Both the position numbers and the translations under genes were made by a program. DNA of 40,536 nt from Pelagibacteraceae bacterium AG-426-P20. Its GTDB lineage: Bacteria > Pseudomonadota > Alphaproteobacteria > Pelagibacterales > Pelagibacteraceae. Below, one piece after another: positions 7,667 through 16,355 of this stretch (its first letter is position 1; each line of letters opens with the position of its first letter). A model generated the notes under the pieces. It was not told the DNA's origin and ran no database searches. It saw nothing but the letters and a program-made list of their open reading frames with translations. Location: NCBI GenBank assembly GCA_003210015.1, contig QCNX01000006.1, forward strand, positions 1-40,536. Reading direction: 5' to 3'.

Positions 7667-9994
7667 GTGATTATTAAAAAAAAATTAAATCAGTTTCCAT
7701 TCATAAAATTTATATTAACTATTTTGAATAGGTTAATCCAAGTCATTGGATCAATCTCATTATTAATTATTATTTTGCTAACATTTCATTATTTTAATAG
7801 CGGAATGTATGAGAGATATAAACCATTACTCTTTCTAAAAAAAATAGACAAAGTTATTATTGATAAATATTTTGGCTTCAGTTTTTTTGAAATAGACGAT
7901 TATATTTCTCAAAATTTTAAGTCTCTAAAATTTATTTTCTTCGAGAATGAGTTGGAAAATGTGACTTTAAAAATAAATCAAAAAAATTTATATAATTTAG
8001 AATTACAAAGAAAAAATAAATTTGAAGGTTTATCGGAAAAAGTTAAAAAATTTTCTAGAGCTTCACTAAATTATGGTCAAAATGATTTTGATATCAAAAT
8101 GAGAGTAAAAGGAGATAGAGCTATACATTGGTTTGATAGATACCAAACATCTTACAGAATAGATTTAAGAGGTGATGATAGAATATGGGGTTTGGAAGAG
8201 TTTTCTGTTCAAAAACCAATTACTAGAAATTATGTATATGAATATATTTTTCATAAATATTTGGAGGCAAAAAATTTAATTGCTTTAAAATATTTTTTTA
8301 TAAATTTATCACTTAATGATACAGATCAAGGTATTTACGCAGTAGAAGAGGGTTTTTCAAAGGAACTTATAGAAAGAAATAAAAAAAGAAATGGACCAAT
8401 CTTTGGTTTAGAGGAGTCTAATAGTTTTAATTATCCTCAAGTAGAATACGATTTGTATTCAAAAAATTATTGGCAATCCAATCATTCAGAATTAATTGAA
8501 AATGCAAAAATAAAATTAGAAAAGATTAAGAATAAAGCAATTAATATTGATCAAATTTTTGATTTAGAAAAATGGGCAATGTATTTTGCTATTATTGATT
8601 TAACTGGAAATTTTCATGGATCAATCCCTAAAAGTGTTAAACTTTATTATAACCCAGTAACTGCAGAATTTGAACCTATAGGGTTTGATGGTCATTATAA
8701 TTCAAATTTGTTTGAAAATTTTCTCATCTTAGATTTTTTAGATACTGAAAATAGAAACTGTAGTTATATTTGCAACGAAAGAGAGTGGTATCTAAGATTT
8801 TTAGAAAATGATCAATTTAGAGATATCTATTTCCAAAAATTAAAAGAAATTTCATCTAAAAAATTTATCAAAGATTTTTATGAGTTAAACTTGGATACTA
8901 TAAATTTTTATAATGAGCAGTTTTTAAGTGAAAAATCAAAAAAAGATAAAGTTTTTTATAAAGGTATTGGTCTTTATGTTTTTAATAAAAATTATCTTTT
9001 TGATAGGGCAAATTATATACAGGGCAGGATAGTAGAGATAGAAAAAAAATTAGTTAATAATAATGAGTTAATTAAAAACGATTTATCTGAACAGCAAAAT
9101 TTATTAAGCAAACAAGAAATTAAGAGTTTAGAAAATAACTATATATTAGATAGAGATTTAATTATTGAAGAAAATTTATATTTAGCATCAGATAAAAAAC
9201 TTCATATTCAAGAAGGTGTAAATATTTTTTTTAAAAATGATGTAACTATTTTTTCCAAAGGTTCAATTTTTTTTAATGGTACCAAAGATAAACCAATTAC
9301 AATTTATAGCAATGAAAATGCTGGCTCTTTGATATTATCTGATAACGATTTCAAATTAAGCAATGTAATCTTTAAGAATTTATCTTACCCAAAAAAAGAT
9401 GATAAAATTTTATACGGTGGAGTAAATATTATTAATTCAAATGTGGAAATTTTAGACACAGAGATAATTTCATCTAGAAGTGAAGATGCAATTAATATTA
9501 TTTCATCTAATAGCAATATAATAAATTTAAAAGTTCAAGACATACAAGCAGATGCAATAGATATTGATTTTGGGACTTTAAATTTTCAAAACATATCATG
9601 TAAAGATGTTGATAATGACTGTTTAGATATTTCTGGAGCTAATGTAGCAGGTAATTTTATTAAAGGATCAAATATTAAAGACAAAGGTATAAGCTTTGGT
9701 GAGAATGCAAAAGGTGAAATATCTAATTTAAATTTCGAAGATACAAAGTTAGGTGTTGCAGTAAAAGATGGCTCAAATTTAAAATTAAAAAATTATGAAT
9801 TTAAAAATAATGAATTCGACGCTGTGGTTTTTAATAAAAAAAAAGAGTATGAAGGAGCTTTTCTCTCTATCGATAATGTAGTTGATGATAGTCAATTGAA
9901 ATATTTAATAGGATTTAATAATGAAATTATAAAAGATGAAACAGTATTAACAGAGAAAATTGACAACAAAGTAATTAATAAGATGCTTTATTAA
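7667..9994 (+). CDS. CotH-like kinase with C-terminal beta-helix
   Basis: A 775-residue protein starting at GTG (7667), 6 bases after the DUF4956 stop. Layout: short basic N-terminus, one membrane helix (about 24-42), CotH-kinase-like region (about 130-460) and a right-handed beta-helix-like region (about 490-725). CotH features include KMRVKGDRAIHW (144-155), SYRIDLRGDDRIWGLEEF (162-179), GIYAVEEGF (222-230) and FEPIGFDGHYNS (335-346), the last placed like the metal-binding aspartate segment. The C-terminal part has short N/D-rich strands such as EDAINI and DAIDIDF. CotH proteins are atypical secreted protein kinases. The membrane helix would place both large domains outside the cytoplasm. 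Substrate unknown. Confidence 0.75.
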   Translation: MIIKKKLNQFPFIKFILTILNRLIQVIGSISLLIIILLTFHYFNSGMYERYKPLLFLKKIDKVIIDKYFGFSFFEIDDYISQNFKSLKFIFFENELENVTLKINQKNLYNLELQRKNKFEGLSEKVKKFSRASLNYGQNDFDIKMRVKGDRAIHWFDRYQTSYRIDLRGDDRIWGLEEFSVQKPITRNYVYEYIFHKYLEAKNLIALKYFFINLSLNDTDQGIYAVEEGFSKELIERNKKRNGPIFGLEESNSFNYPQVEYDLYSKNYWQSNHSELIENAKIKLEKIKNKAINIDQIFDLEKWAMYFAIIDLTGNFHGSIPKSVKLYYNPVTAEFEPIGFDGHYNSNLFENFLILDFLDTENRNCSYICNEREWYLRFLENDQFRDIYFQKLKEISSKKFIKDFYELNLDTINFYNEQFLSEKSKKDKVFYKGIGLYVFNKNYLFDRANYIQGRIVEIEKKLVNNNELIKNDLSEQQNLLSKQEIKSLENNYILDRDLIIEENLYLASDKKLHIQEGVNIFFKNDVTIFSKGSIFFNGTKDKPITIYSNENAGSLILSDNDFKLSNVIFKNLSYPKKDDKILYGGVNIINSNVEILDTEIISSRSEDAINIISSNSNIINLKVQDIQADAIDIDFGTLNFQNISCKDVDNDCLDISGANVAGNFIKGSNIKDKGISFGENAKGEISNLNFEDTKLGVAVKDGSNLKLKNYEFKNNEFDAVVFNKKKEYEGAFLSIDNVVDDSQLKYLIGFNNEIIKDETVLTEKIDNKVINKMLY

Positions 9995-9995
9995 G

Positions 9996-10646
9996 ATGAA
10001 CGAAAATAGAGTAGAAAAAAAATTTGTACTAGGAAAGTATAAAGAAGATTTCTTAAAAAAAATTTTAATTTTGAATGGATTTACTAAATATTTTATTCCT
10101 AGAAAGATAAGTTCAATCTACTTAGATACACTCAACTTTGATTTTGCAAAGGATAATATTAATGGTGTCAGTAGAAGAAAAAAAATAAGGTTTAGATGGT
10201 ACAATAATGATTATTCTAAAATTTATTTAGAAGAAAAAAATAAACAAAATTTCTTTGTAAAAAAAAATATAAGTAAAGCTATAAATTTTGTTAGTAAAAA
10301 AGATTTGGTTTATAATTTAAAAGAATATTTTTTGAATTTGAAAAAAATTCACAATAATTTTAACTATCAATTTGTTCTTCAAACAAATTATTTAAGATCC
10401 TATTGGATATCTAATGATAAAAAAATTAGAGCCACAATTGATACAAATATAAATACAAGTCCTATAAATAATTTAAATCAAAGGTTAGAATTAAATGAAA
10501 CAATTTTAGAATTAAAATTTTCACCTTCAAATGAAAAGTTTTTTAGAAATTTATTTATTCAGAATGATTTTAATTTAAGAAGTAAAAAATATTCAAAATA
10601 TTTGCAATCTTTCTATATTTTAGAAGACTCTGGGTTAATTAATTAG
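9996..10646 (+). CDS. VTC domain protein (polyphosphate polymerase-like)
   Basis: A 216-residue protein of the VTC family, whose yeast member Vtc4 makes polyphosphate from ATP. It belongs to the triphosphate tunnel fold. Visible motifs are RVEKKFVL (5-12), SSIYLDTLNFDFA (39-51), RRKKIRFRWY (60-69), IYLEEKNKQNFFVKK around 76-90, LQTNYLRSYW around 128-137, RATIDTNI and ETILELKF. These give the alternating basic and acidic residues that line the tunnel. The ATG is one base after the CotH stop codon, so it is co-translated with the two upstream genes. No SPX domain is present. Activity is inferred from the family; a transferase using another phosphate-containing substrate is possible. Confidence 0.8.
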   Translation: MNENRVEKKFVLGKYKEDFLKKILILNGFTKYFIPRKISSIYLDTLNFDFAKDNINGVSRRKKIRFRWYNNDYSKIYLEEKNKQNFFVKKNISKAINFVSKKDLVYNLKEYFLNLKKIHNNFNYQFVLQTNYLRSYWISNDKKIRATIDTNINTSPINNLNQRLELNETILELKFSPSNEKFFRNLFIQNDFNLRSKKYSKYLQSFYILEDSGLIN

Positions 10647-11349
10647 ATTTTTTCCACATCAAAAATGTTAAAAGATAAAAAGTAATAACTCCAATAAAAT
10701 AATTCCACTCTAATCCATGTTTAAAAAATTTTACATTTAATCCTAAGAAATTATTGTTTGGCATACTAATTATAGGTATACTTAATACGGCTACAATAAT
10801 TAAAATACTTACTAAACAAATCTTTATAATTAGGAATTTTTGATTTATATATTTTAAAATTTTATTCTTAAAAGAATATAAAGTTGCAACCAAGTATGCT
10901 TGAGCAACAATTTCAAATATTATAAATAAAAACATTATTATTCTTCGAAATAATTTATATAAATCATTATCAAATTTTATTCCTAAAAAAATAGAGTGAA
11001 CAGCCAAAGCTATTGCAGAGGCAATGCCAAAAAAAACTATTTTATTAATATATTTGTGATTTTTTTCAAAAGATGAAATTATATTTTTATTATACAACCA
11101 ATATTTTATTAGAAGAAAAGATGTTAAAAACATAGATGGTTTAAATATTAACCATGAAGGAAATGGCCTTACAGTTCTACTTATAGATGCTCCACCATCA
11201 AAATATGGAATTGTATTATGAATTATATCTTCTTGATTTGGAAATAATCCTTGAAATTGAGTTATTAGTATTAAACAGATGTTAACCGCAACAAACGGCA
11301 CAATAAAGATCCATATGCTTATGGATTTAACCTTATTGATTTGTTCCAT
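10639..11349 (-). CDS. Polytopic membrane protein of unknown function
   Basis: A 236-residue protein with about six transmembrane helices: roughly 10-30, 65-87, 101-122, 137-160, 170-193 and 214-232. The first extra-membrane loop contains DGGASISRTVRPFPSW, and this S-I-S-R-T block followed by a helix is weakly like the loop of Frag1/DRAM/Sfk1-type membrane proteins. That similarity is by eye only. The gene ends 8 bases inside the 3' end of the convergent VTC gene, and starts 7 bases after the end of the small basic-peptide ORF. No function can be assigned. Confidence 0.75.
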   Translation of the reverse strand: MEQINKVKSISIWIFIVPFVAVNICLILITQFQGLFPNQEDIIHNTIPYFDGGASISRTVRPFPSWLIFKPSMFLTSFLLIKYWLYNKNIISSFEKNHKYINKIVFFGIASAIALAVHSIFLGIKFDNDLYKLFRRIIMFLFIIFEIVAQAYLVATLYSFKNKILKYINQKFLIIKICLVSILIIVAVLSIPIISMPNNNFLGLNVKFFKHGLEWNYFIGVITFYLLTFLMWKKSN

Positions 11350-11356
11350 TAGAATT

Positions 11357-11440
11357 TTATTTCTTTTTATTTTTTCTTTTAGCTCTTCTCTTCTTAGACC
11401 CCTGTTTTCTTCGGCCTCTGTGTTTTTTTGGATAACCCAT
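11357..11440 (-). CDS. 27-residue highly basic peptide
   Basis: An ORF of 27 codons starts with ATG at 11440 and ends with TAA at 11357-11359. It has an AAAGGA ribosome binding site 5 bases before the ATG, one of the clearer ones in the window. The peptide begins MGYPKKHRGRRKQGSKK and ends in a run of K, R and N; more than half of its residues are K, R or H and none is acidic. It lies 7 bases upstream of the unknown membrane protein on the same strand. The size and composition recall tiny ribosomal proteins such as bTHX, but the sequence is not a clear match. The main alternative is a chance ORF in A-rich DNA. Confidence 0.5.
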   Translation of the reverse strand: MGYPKKHRGRRKQGSKKRRAKRKNKKK

Positions 11441-11516
11441 TTTTTCCTTTAGTTATAATTTAATTGAAATTATCAGCCGGATATAGCATTCTCCTATTCA
11501 GTTATCAAATTTTATT

Positions 11517-12692
11517 ATGTCAAATTCTTTTAAAACCTTTCTAAAGCACACTGCTAAAGATTTTCATAATCAGTCAGTAAACCCACCGGTTGTTAGAGCA
11601 TCAACGATTATTTTTAAATCAATGAAAGATATTAGAAAAACACAAGCTAAAGCAAAAAAAAACCCCACAGGTGGTCATTATGATTATGGGAGACAAGGAA
11701 CATCCACCACTTATATTTTACAAAAAATTTTAACCAAACTTGAAGAAAGCTATCATGTTTTTACTACACCAACTGGTTTTGGAGCAGTCTTTCTAGCCAT
11801 ATTTAGTGTAACTCGACCTGGAGATGAGATCATAGTTGCAGATCCGGTATATAGCCCAACAAGACTACTTACAGAAAAATTTTTAAAAGAATTTAATATT
11901 AAAACAATTTTTTATGACCCAAAAAATTTAAAAACATTAGAAAAAAATATTACCAAAAAAACTAAATTAATTTTTGTTGAGAATCCAGGAAGTAATACTT
12001 TTGATTTTCAAGATTTAGGTAAAATACTTTCAATTGCAAAAAGGAATAAAATTTTTACTGCAATTGATAATACTTGGGGAACACCATATTTTTTAAAACC
12101 TATTAAACTTGGTTTTGATATGTCTATTGTTTCAGCAACAAAATATTATTCTGGACATTCAGATGTTATGGGAGGAAGTTTAGCAGTAAATAAAAAAGTT
12201 TTTTCAAAAGTATATAATGCTGAGAGAATTACTGGTTTAAGATTAGGACCTGATGATGCATATTTAATAACTCGTGGTTTGAGAACACTTGATGTTAGAT
12301 TGGATCGTCACAGAGAAAATGCAAAAAAAGTTGCAACATTTTTATCAAAAAATAAGAAATTTAAATTACTATATCCTTTCAAAAAAGATTCTATTAATTT
12401 TAGAATGTGGAAAAAATATTACTCAGGTGCTTCAGGTCTAATGGGTTTAAAAATAGTATCTAAAAATATTAATTCTGTTAGAAAATTTGTAAATTCTCTA
12501 AAACTTTTTGGATATGGTTATAGCTGGGGAGGGTTTGAGAGTTTGGCTTTGCACCAAGAGTTTAGAGAAACTGGAAACAGAAAATATTTAGATTTAGCAA
12601 AAAATGAGCATCTTGTTAGATTGCATATAGGGCTTGAAGATCCTAATGACTTAATTGCAGATTTAAAACAGGCATTAAGATATTTAAAATGA
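11517..12692 (+). CDS. metC: Cystathionine beta-lyase
   Basis: A 391-residue PLP enzyme of the Cys/Met metabolism family. The PLP lysine is Lys209 in SATKYYSGHSDVMGG. Other family features are TPTGFGAVFLAI (84-95), the aspartate before NTWGTPYF (185-192) and RTLDVRLDRH around 256-265. The family member with this length and the SATKYYSGHSD block is usually MetC, which cleaves cystathionine to homocysteine, ammonia and pyruvate. Gamma-lyase or MetZ activity cannot be excluded. The ATG at 11517 lies 76 bases from the divergent small basic-peptide start. It overlaps the downstream MFS gene by 4 bases (ATGA). Confidence 0.85.
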   Translation: MSNSFKTFLKHTAKDFHNQSVNPPVVRASTIIFKSMKDIRKTQAKAKKNPTGGHYDYGRQGTSTTYILQKILTKLEESYHVFTTPTGFGAVFLAIFSVTRPGDEIIVADPVYSPTRLLTEKFLKEFNIKTIFYDPKNLKTLEKNITKKTKLIFVENPGSNTFDFQDLGKILSIAKRNKIFTAIDNTWGTPYFLKPIKLGFDMSIVSATKYYSGHSDVMGGSLAVNKKVFSKVYNAERITGLRLGPDDAYLITRGLRTLDVRLDRHRENAKKVATFLSKNKKFKLLYPFKKDSINFRMWKKYYSGASGLMGLKIVSKNINSVRKFVNSLKLFGYGYSWGGFESLALHQEFRETGNRKYLDLAKNEHLVRLHIGLEDPNDLIADLKQALRYLK

Positions 12693-13909
12693 CATCAGAT
12701 AAATTTTTTCGTTCAAAAACTGCAATAGTTACTTTATTCGCAGCTTGTTTTGTAGTTCTAATCTCCTTAGGGGTAAGACAAGTTTTTGGTTTATTTTTTA
12801 TTGATTTCAATGAAAGCCTAAAAATTAGTAATACTGCATTTGGATTTGCCATTGGAATACAAATGTTAATGTGGGGTTTGACAGGTCCAATTTTTGGAGC
12901 AGTAGCTGATAGATATGGTGGTCATGTAGCAATAATTTCTGCATTTATATTTTACACTTTAGGTATATATTTTTTATATACAGGTCCAAATACAGGAATT
13001 TTTTTTCAAATTCATATGGGCTTACTTATAGGTATTGGTCTTGGAGGTACAGCGATAAGTATTCCAATGTCAGTTGTTGGCAAACATTTTCCACTTTCAA
13101 CAAGAACAATAGCAATGAGTATTGTTACTGCTCTTGGATCTTTTGGTTACTTTCTCTCACCAATTTTTACTAATTATTCTTTAAAAGAATATGGTTGGAA
13201 TTATACTTTATTTATTTTTTCTTTAATTCTAATGATAGGCTTAATCGCAGCTTATTTTGTAAGATCTCCATCTGAGTCTGAAAGTGTAGAGAAAAAATCA
13301 GACCAATCATTCAAGGAAGCTTTAACAGAAGCTTTCAGGACCAAAAGTTATATATTGTTAGTATCAGGTTTTTTTGTTTGTGGTTTTCATATTACTTTGG
13401 TTGGAACTCATGTTCCGAAGTATGTTATTGACAGAGGATTAGAAGATTGGACTGCAGCTGCAATTCTTTCATTGATTGGTTTATTTAATATTTTTGGTTC
13501 ATTATTAAGTGGATATCTCTCAGCAAAAATGAGTAAAAAGATTATTTTAAGTGGGATCTATTTCCTTAGAGGAATTTCAATTATTCTTTTTATATTTACA
13601 CCCGCAAGCAACGTGAGTGCTTTCTTATTTGGTGCTAGCTTCGGTTTCTTGTGGTTATCAACTGTTCCAGCTACTAGTGGTATTGTAGCTCATATGTTTG
13701 GTACAAAATATCTTGGTCTGTTGTACGGAATAGTATTTTTAAGTCATCAAATAGGCTCATTTTTTGGAGCATATTTAGGTGGTTTGTTTCACGATCTGTA
13801 CGGTTCTTATGATTATGCGTGGTATTTAGCAATTGCATTATCTGTTTTTGCAGCAATAATTCATTTACCAATTAAAGAAGAACCAGTTTTAAGATTAAAA
13901 ACAGAATAA
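12689..13909 (+). CDS. MFS transporter
   Basis: A 406-residue protein with twelve predicted transmembrane helices in two halves joined by a charged loop (about 193-215, with SESESVEKKSDQ). The MFS signature between helices 2 and 3 is visible as GAVADRYGGHV around 69-79. The fold and loop resemble the monocarboxylate/oxalate-formate antiporter group. It starts inside the metC stop (ATGA), so it is translated with it. The neighbourhood could suggest an amino-acid-like or organic acid substrate but none can be assigned. Confidence 0.88.
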   Translation: MTSDKFFRSKTAIVTLFAACFVVLISLGVRQVFGLFFIDFNESLKISNTAFGFAIGIQMLMWGLTGPIFGAVADRYGGHVAIISAFIFYTLGIYFLYTGPNTGIFFQIHMGLLIGIGLGGTAISIPMSVVGKHFPLSTRTIAMSIVTALGSFGYFLSPIFTNYSLKEYGWNYTLFIFSLILMIGLIAAYFVRSPSESESVEKKSDQSFKEALTEAFRTKSYILLVSGFFVCGFHITLVGTHVPKYVIDRGLEDWTAAAILSLIGLFNIFGSLLSGYLSAKMSKKIILSGIYFLRGISIILFIFTPASNVSAFLFGASFGFLWLSTVPATSGIVAHMFGTKYLGLLYGIVFLSHQIGSFFGAYLGGLFHDLYGSYDYAWYLAIALSVFAAIIHLPIKEEPVLRLKTE

Positions 13910-13910
13910 A

Positions 13911-15065
13911 TTGAATAAACAAACTCAATTAGCAGAGATACATCATTCGGGTAAGCCTTATATTATTTACAAGTCTAATAAAGGATTTGATTTGTATACG
14001 AATTTTTCTAAAAAAATTATTCTGAATAATAAAAATGTTACTAACTTTTTGAATAAAAAATATAAGAATAAACAAAAAAATACTGATCTATTTATTGGTT
14101 TTTTTGGTTATGAATTATTGAATAATTTAATTAATATTAAAATACCTCATCAAAAAAATATAAATTTTCCAAAAGGGATTTTTTATAAACCTGAAAAAAA
14201 GATAAAAATAAGTCATAAACTCACTTACAAAAGTGAGGACATTTTTAAAAAAAGTAAATTTAAGATAAATATTAATAAGAACGCTTACGCTAGAATTTTT
14301 AATAAGTTCAAAAAAAAAATTAAAGGTGGCGAAACTTATCAAATAAAGATTTGTACAAAATACAAAATAAAATCAAAAATTAACCCTTTAGATTTTTTCT
14401 CCAGATTATCGCAAACTAATTTGGCTCCAGAGGCTTTTATGATTAGGGATAAAAATTACTCAATTATAAGCTGTTCTCCAGAAAATTTAATTTCAAAGAA
14501 AGGGACGTATATTTCTACAAAACCAATAGCTGGAACAGTAAAAAAAACAAAAAATTTAAATAAGATTAAAGCTTTAAAATATTTTAAAAAAAATATTAAA
14601 GAAACTAAAGAACATAATATGATTGTTGATATGGAAAGAAATGATCTATCAAGAATTTGTAAAGTGGGCTCTGTCAAGCTGATCAAACAAAAGATTGTAG
14701 AGGAATACAAAGACCTTTTTCACTACGTAAGTTTAATAAAAGGAAAATTAAAAAAAAATACTAAAAATATAGATATTATTAAAGCAATGATGCCTGGAGG
14801 TTCAGTTATTGGGTGTCCAAAAATAAACACACTAAATCTTTTAAACAATCAAGAGAAAGAGAATAGAAATATTTACACAGGTAGTTTTGGATATATAAAG
14901 TTTAATGGAGATATGAGATTTAATATTATTATTAGATCAATCTTAAATTTTAAAAATATCTCTGAAATTTCAGTAGCCTCTGGTGTAGTGGTTGATAGTA
15001 ATGCTAGAAATGAATTTAACGAAAATTATATTAAAGCAAAAGCATTAATTGATTTATACAAATGA
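13911..15065 (+). CDS. pabB: Aminodeoxychorismate synthase component I (chorismate-binding)
   Basis: A 384-residue chorismate-binding enzyme, shorter than usual because the N-terminal domain is reduced to about 120 residues. Core motifs are present: GGETYQIKICTKY around 140-152, SCSPENLIS around 186-194, ETKEHNMIVDMERNDLSRIC around 228-247, MMPGGSVIGCPK around 290-301 and YTGSFGYI around 320-327. The catalytic-site string is KPIAGT (204-209): Ala207 stands where classic PabB has lysine (P-I-K-G-T), and alanine is the TrpE-like form. The amidotransferase overlaps by 4 bases and a class IV lyase follows, which argues for p-aminobenzoate synthesis. Anthranilate synthase is the alternative. Confidence 0.8.
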   Translation: MNKQTQLAEIHHSGKPYIIYKSNKGFDLYTNFSKKIILNNKNVTNFLNKKYKNKQKNTDLFIGFFGYELLNNLINIKIPHQKNINFPKGIFYKPEKKIKISHKLTYKSEDIFKKSKFKININKNAYARIFNKFKKKIKGGETYQIKICTKYKIKSKINPLDFFSRLSQTNLAPEAFMIRDKNYSIISCSPENLISKKGTYISTKPIAGTVKKTKNLNKIKALKYFKKNIKETKEHNMIVDMERNDLSRICKVGSVKLIKQKIVEEYKDLFHYVSLIKGKLKKNTKNIDIIKAMMPGGSVIGCPKINTLNLLNNQEKENRNIYTGSFGYIKFNGDMRFNIIIRSILNFKNISEISVASGVVVDSNARNEFNENYIKAKALIDLYK

Positions 15066-15619
15066 TATATGTAATTGATCATAAAGATTCTTTCACACAT
15101 AACGTGGTTCATCAATTTTCTTTATTTGACAATGTGGAATGTGATGATTTTAGTAAAATTAACAAATCAAAATTACAAAAAGCATCTACAATAGTTTTTT
15201 CACCTGGACCAGGTTCTCCAAGAGATTATCCATTATCATCAAAAATTTATAAAAAACTCAAAGGTAAAAAAAGAATAATTGGAATTTGTCTTGGATTTCA
15301 GCAAATATTATTTTGTGAGGGTGCAAATATAACTGAGCAAAATAAAATTTACCATGGTTTTCAGTCAAAGGTAATTGTTAACAAATTAAGTAAATTGTTT
15401 AAGCCAGGTAATGAATTTAAAGTTGGTAGGTATCATTCTTTAAAATTAAAAGAACCTTTTAAAGCTAAAAATTTTGACATAACAATGAGATGTGCTATTT
15501 CAGGTGCTGCAATGTCATTTGAAAATAACATTGATAAAATATATGGATTTCAATTTCACCCAGAGTCATTTTTAACTATCAATGGAAAATTACTTATTAA
15601 AAAAATCTTATCAGCTTAG
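15062..15619 (+). CDS. pabA: Aminodeoxychorismate synthase component II (glutamine amidotransferase)
   Basis: A 185-residue class I glutamine amidotransferase that supplies ammonia to PabB. Visible motifs are IDHKDSFTHNVV (5-16), SPGPGSPRDYP around 48-58, the nucleophile in GICLGFQQIL (Cys around 76) and the catalytic H-x-E in GFQFHPESFLT (around 162-172). Overlap with pabB is ATGA, consistent with a 1:1 complex. The PabA and TrpG families are nearly indistinguishable by sequence; the neighbouring genes decide the name. Confidence 0.88.
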   Translation: MIYVIDHKDSFTHNVVHQFSLFDNVECDDFSKINKSKLQKASTIVFSPGPGSPRDYPLSSKIYKKLKGKKRIIGICLGFQQILFCEGANITEQNKIYHGFQSKVIVNKLSKLFKPGNEFKVGRYHSLKLKEPFKAKNFDITMRCAISGAAMSFENNIDKIYGFQFHPESFLTINGKLLIKKILSA

Positions 15620-16352
15620 AGATCTTAAAGAAATTAAATTCAATAATCTGTGGGGTGATAATGGAGTATTTACTACTATGAGAATTTTTGGAAACCCACC
15701 AAAAATTCTTTTTTTTAAAAATCATATAGACAATTTAATGAAATCTACCAAAGCTTTTGGTATTTCAAGCCCATCAATTAGAGCAGATATTCTTAAGCTA
15801 CTAAAAAAAAATTTAATTAAAAATAAAAAATATAATCACCTATTGAGAATTGCATTAAGTAAAAAAACTATTTCAATTTCATTACGTAAGCACGTTAAAC
15901 CAAAATTAAATTTTAATTTAAAATTAGTTAATCTAAAAAGACAGAAACCTGAATTTAAAAATTTAAAATATAAAAAAATTTTAAAATATTTGTCTAAACT
16001 CGATAACTCAAAGTTTGATATTGGTTTGTGTCATGATAAAAAAGTATTTGAAACAGGAACTTCAAATATATTTTTTATCAAAAATAAAAAAATATACTCT
16101 CCAATTGATAAATTTTATAAAGGAATCACTTATAGATTCTTTAATTTAAAAATAAAAAATATTATTAAGAAAGATATTTTAATTAATTCTTTATTTGAAT
16201 ATGATGAAATTATATTAATAGGTTCTGGAAAAGGTGTCACTTCAGTAAAAACAATTAATCAATTAAATTGGAATAGAAAAAGTTTAAACTTTTACAACAA
16301 ACTTTCTAAGTACTATAATTTAGCTATCAATAAATGCCCAGTATTTGAATAA
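15582..16352 (+). CDS. pabC: Aminodeoxychorismate lyase / class IV aminotransferase
   Basis: A 256-residue PLP enzyme of fold type IV. The ATG at 15582 lies within pabA (38-base overlap). It is kept because no other start precedes the conserved NLWGDNGVFTTMR block (around 22-34). Other features are ETGTSNIFFIKN around 161-172, FYKGITYRF around 182-190 and EIILIGSGKGVTSVKTIN around 213-230. The expected reaction is conversion of 4-amino-4-deoxychorismate to p-aminobenzoate and pyruvate, the last step of this three-gene folate-precursor operon. D-amino-acid or branched-chain aminotransferase is possible from sequence alone, but the operon favours PabC. Confidence 0.8.
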   Translation: MENYLLKKSYQLRDLKEIKFNNLWGDNGVFTTMRIFGNPPKILFFKNHIDNLMKSTKAFGISSPSIRADILKLLKKNLIKNKKYNHLLRIALSKKTISISLRKHVKPKLNFNLKLVNLKRQKPEFKNLKYKKILKYLSKLDNSKFDIGLCHDKKVFETGTSNIFFIKNKKIYSPIDKFYKGITYRFFNLKIKNIIKKDILINSLFEYDEIILIGSGKGVTSVKTINQLNWNRKSLNFYNKLSKYYNLAINKCPVFE

Positions 16353-16355
16353 ACT

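Noticed and set aside
11441..11516. Possible SAM riboswitch in the metC leader
   Set aside because: Only 76 bases are available and no stem-pseudoknot pattern of a known SAM-II or SAM-V aptamer could be traced by eye.
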